Shown: positions 62,871-64,000 of the stretch, in pieces | How the letters are laid out: each line of letters begins with the position of its first letter | Numbering within the stretch: position 1 is the first letter of the stretch | Origin: Bacillota bacterium | GTDB taxonomy: Bacteria > Bacillota > UBA4882 > UBA10575 | NCBI GenBank assembly: GCA_012837715.1 | Contig: DUQR01000043.1 | Span: 1 to 64,000 of the forward strand | DNA length: 64,000 bases | Direction: 5' to 3' | Program-made: the position numbers and the translations under genes | The notes under the pieces: generated by a model | Databases searched by the model: none | What the model was told of the DNA's origin: nothing | The model's input: the letters and a program-made list of their open reading frames with translations, nothing else

Positions 62871-63218
62871 GGGGGCGACTGGTTTCGACGGGGAGTTTGA
62901 TGACAGGGGTAGCGGGTCGAGGTGCTGTGGCCTCGTTAAACTACAGCAAGCACATTAAGTGCCGATAATAATTTATACGCTGCTTAATTTAAAGTAGCCG
63001 TCCAATCCGGACTTAACCTGGGAGTGCGGTGCGGGCGTCAACTAAACCAGGGCGCTCACCGGCTAATTCTCGGAGGCCGGTGCTAAGATCATCGAGATAG
63101 CCGAAGTTCAGTTCGGCCGTAGACGGAACGTAGGCGAACTTTAAATTGCGGTCTGCACCCGGAGAGACTCCTGTGGTCATCTTTTCGGACGGGGGTTCGA
63201 TTCCCCCCGCCTCCACCA
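62871..63218 (+). ncRNA. ssrA: Transfer-messenger RNA (tmRNA, ssrA)
   Basis: The 348-nt RNA begins GGGGGCGACTGGTTTCGACGG and ends with the tRNA-like GGTTCGATTCC T arm and CGCCTCCACCA. The 5-prime GGGGGCG pairs with CGCCTCC. The tag frame reads GCC GAT AAT AAT TTA TAC GCT GCT TAA, giving ADNNLYAA, after the usual AAGT just before the resume codon. It rescues stalled ribosomes and marks the products for proteolysis. Confidence 0.97.
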
Positions 63219-63310
63219 AAGAAAGCTTTTTTGCCGAAAAAAAATTTGTGTATTACCTACAGCTTGTGTTCCCAAAGACAGCCGATATAAACTGTAGGAA
63301 AGGAGAAATA

Positions 63311-63508
63311 GTGCTTATGAACCATGGAATAAGTTCTGCGATCGGTGAACTAATTGAGACCCAAGGTCCCTCTTTGACCGCAAGTGAAGCCATTGCCAAA
63401 CTGAAGGGCATGTTTTCCGATGCCGAGTTGGAGGAGTTTTATCAACAATTAAAATTTCCCGATCTTGAACAGGCGGTTCAAGCAATTATTAGTGATATTA
63501 AAGGTTAG
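63311..63508 (+). CDS. Small acidic protein of unknown function
   Basis: 65 residues, mostly helical and acidic (SAIGELIETQGPSLTASEAIAKLKGMF... AELEEFYQQLKFPDLEQAVQAIISDIKG), no membrane segment. I recognise no family. AAAGGAG lies 5 nt before GTG 63311; ATG 63317 is the alternative. A CCTACAG/CTGTAGG stem (63256-63262 and 63292-63298) precedes the ribosome site and a terminator follows at once, so it is a free-standing gene. Confidence 0.7.
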   Translation: MLMNHGISSAIGELIETQGPSLTASEAIAKLKGMFSDAELEEFYQQLKFPDLEQAVQAIISDIKG

Positions 63509-63511
63509 CCT

Positions 63512-63534
63512 AACCCCGTAAGGGGTTTTTTTTT
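63512..63534 (+). terminator. Terminator after the small acidic protein gene
   Basis: AACCCC (63512-63517), GTAA loop, GGGGTT (63522-63527), with a run of nine T (63526-63534). Confidence 0.92.
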
Positions 63535-63749
63535 ACCTATTCGTAGCTTCCGGGCAAAACGAAGTTAACGGTCGCTTGTTATACTAAGATCACACAAACA
63601 AACATCCTTTTTTCATTTTCCTCCTTTTTTATAGTTTAGGGGTTTGTCCACATAACCCGCCATAGCCGAGTAAGCGGGGGCATTAAACCCGCTGATGATG
63701 TGGAACTTTTACCTATGCGAAGCCTTGTAAAGGCCATTAATTTTGTCCA

Positions 63750-63773
63750 GCGCCCTTTGGCGCCATTTTTTTT
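63750..63773 (+). terminator. Plus-strand terminator without an assigned gene
   Basis: GCGCC (63750-63754), CTTT loop, GGCGC (63759-63763), then CA and eight T. Confidence 0.65.
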
Positions 63774-63833
63774 GCGGCGGGAACAAACCGTAGCGAAGAA
63801 CGTTAACCTTAATATCACCTCCTTTTATATAGT

Positions 63834-63858
63834 CCCCTCGTTCGTGAGGGGATTTTTT
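63834..63858 (+). terminator. Plus-strand terminator facing the chromate transporter gene
   Basis: TCCCCTC and GAGGGGA form a stem around a short loop centred on TTCG and are followed by six T on the plus strand. Confidence 0.65.
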
Positions 63859-63860
63859 AT

Positions 63861-64000
63861 TCAGGTGAGGAGAAGACCGGAAAGACCCGCTAAGATGAGG
63901 ACCGGGATCGGGTGGAGACGTCCCTTAAGCAATAAGACAAGAGCGCCAAGGAAGATGAGGACGGCTTTATAATCGGTTAAAGTAACACTTCCTACCCGCC
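63861..64000 (-). CDS. Chromate transporter (ChrA) C-terminus, partial
   Basis: The minus-strand frame is open from the window edge to TGA at 63861-63863. The 45 visible residues hold two hydrophobic segments (AVLIFLGALVLLLKGRLHP and IPVLILAGLSGLLLT), which resembles the end of ChrA-family chromate transporters (a Lys/Arg-x-x-P turn between the last helices). Only the tail is visible, so the family call is moderate. Confidence 0.55.
   Translation of the reverse strand, partial: RVGSVTLTDYKAVLIFLGALVLLLKGRLHPIPVLILAGLSGLLLT

Larger units (their letters stand above)
63535..63860. other. Intergenic stretch with two plus-strand terminator hairpins and a possible small minus-strand gene
   Basis: No gene of known type is seen. 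On the minus strand a perfect AAGGAGGTGAT ribosome site (63814-63824) precedes ATT 63813 and a 34-codon frame to 63709 (MKVNVLRYGLFPPQKKW...), unproven. On the plus strand two terminators (63750-63773 and 63834-63858) have no assigned transcript, so an unrecognised small RNA is possible. Confidence 0.35.

Noticed and set aside
63013..63219. Minus-strand frame in tmRNA (VEAGGIEPPSEKMTTGVS-like)
   Set aside because: Spurious translation across the tmRNA 3-prime end, another familiar false gene.
63811..63825. ATATCACCTCCTTTT looks like the 3-prime end of 16S rRNA
   Set aside because: The preceding bases do not match helix 45 of 16S; it is better read as a perfect Shine-Dalgarno on the minus strand.

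Overview
The window reads as a chromosomal segment of a low-to-moderate GC, spore-forming Bacillota (Firmicutes). Sporulation and Gram-positive markers are spmA/spmB, divIVA, sepF, ylmH, whiA and a BclA-like collagen protein. Several features point instead to a two-membrane (diderm) cell: an SLH, coiled-coil, C-terminal-anchor protein like Thermotoga Omp-alpha, a long beta-strand-rich protein with usher-like C-terminal plug repeats, and an AMIN-domain amidase. A diderm Firmicute of the Limnochordia/Hydrogenispora kind would fit, but that placement is inference.

Layout. 1-2.0 kb: end of a collagen-like spore-surface protein and a glycosyltransferase. 2.0-4.9 kb: an AT-rich island with a Vsr/C5-cytosine methyltransferase fusion and a frameshifted DUF4928 partner. 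5-6.8 kb: a phosphodiesterase and an HD protein. 7-15.1 kb: a glycoside-use operon (GH1, GH36, GPH symporter, GH13, Gfo/Idh/MocA oxidoreductase). 15.2-22.7 kb: a lipoprotein, tRNA-Asn, and a surface-assembly locus of four small secreted beta-rich proteins, a PapD-like chaperone and a convergent usher-like protein. This locus has a terminator-bearing structured leader at one end and a c-di-GMP-I riboswitch before the last subunit. 22.8-29.3 kb: cell-surface polysaccharide genes (O-antigen-ligase-like protein, csaB, wecG/tagA), a YitT protein and the SLH tether. 29.5-39.7 kb: pcrA, an amidase, a GlmL-like ATPase, rph-rdgB-yfcE, a glutamine amidotransferase and a lipoprotein. 39.8-45.4 kb: a DUF362 protein, tsaE-tsaB-rimI-tsaD, a dense cluster of DnaA boxes, an NrdG-like activase and pgeF. 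45.4-52.3 kb: the ylm/division cluster (HlyD-like, yggS, sepF, proC, ylmH, divIVA), then spmAB on the other strand and whiA. 52.6-58.6 kb: a complete lower-glycolysis operon gapA-pgk-tpiA-gpmI-eno, followed by secG. 59-64 kb: a chemoreceptor with a Cys-rich tail, ackA, smpB, tmRNA, a small protein and the 3-prime end of a chromate transporter.

The most notable points are the chaperone/usher-like locus under second-messenger control, a four-copy MITE-like repeat with GCTTTTTGCGTTGT ends, a DnaA-box cluster away from dnaA, and two adjacent genes whose best starts are ATC and ATT behind strong Shine-Dalgarno (SD) sequences.

All family names are assigned by recognising motifs in the translated sequence. 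No database search was run.
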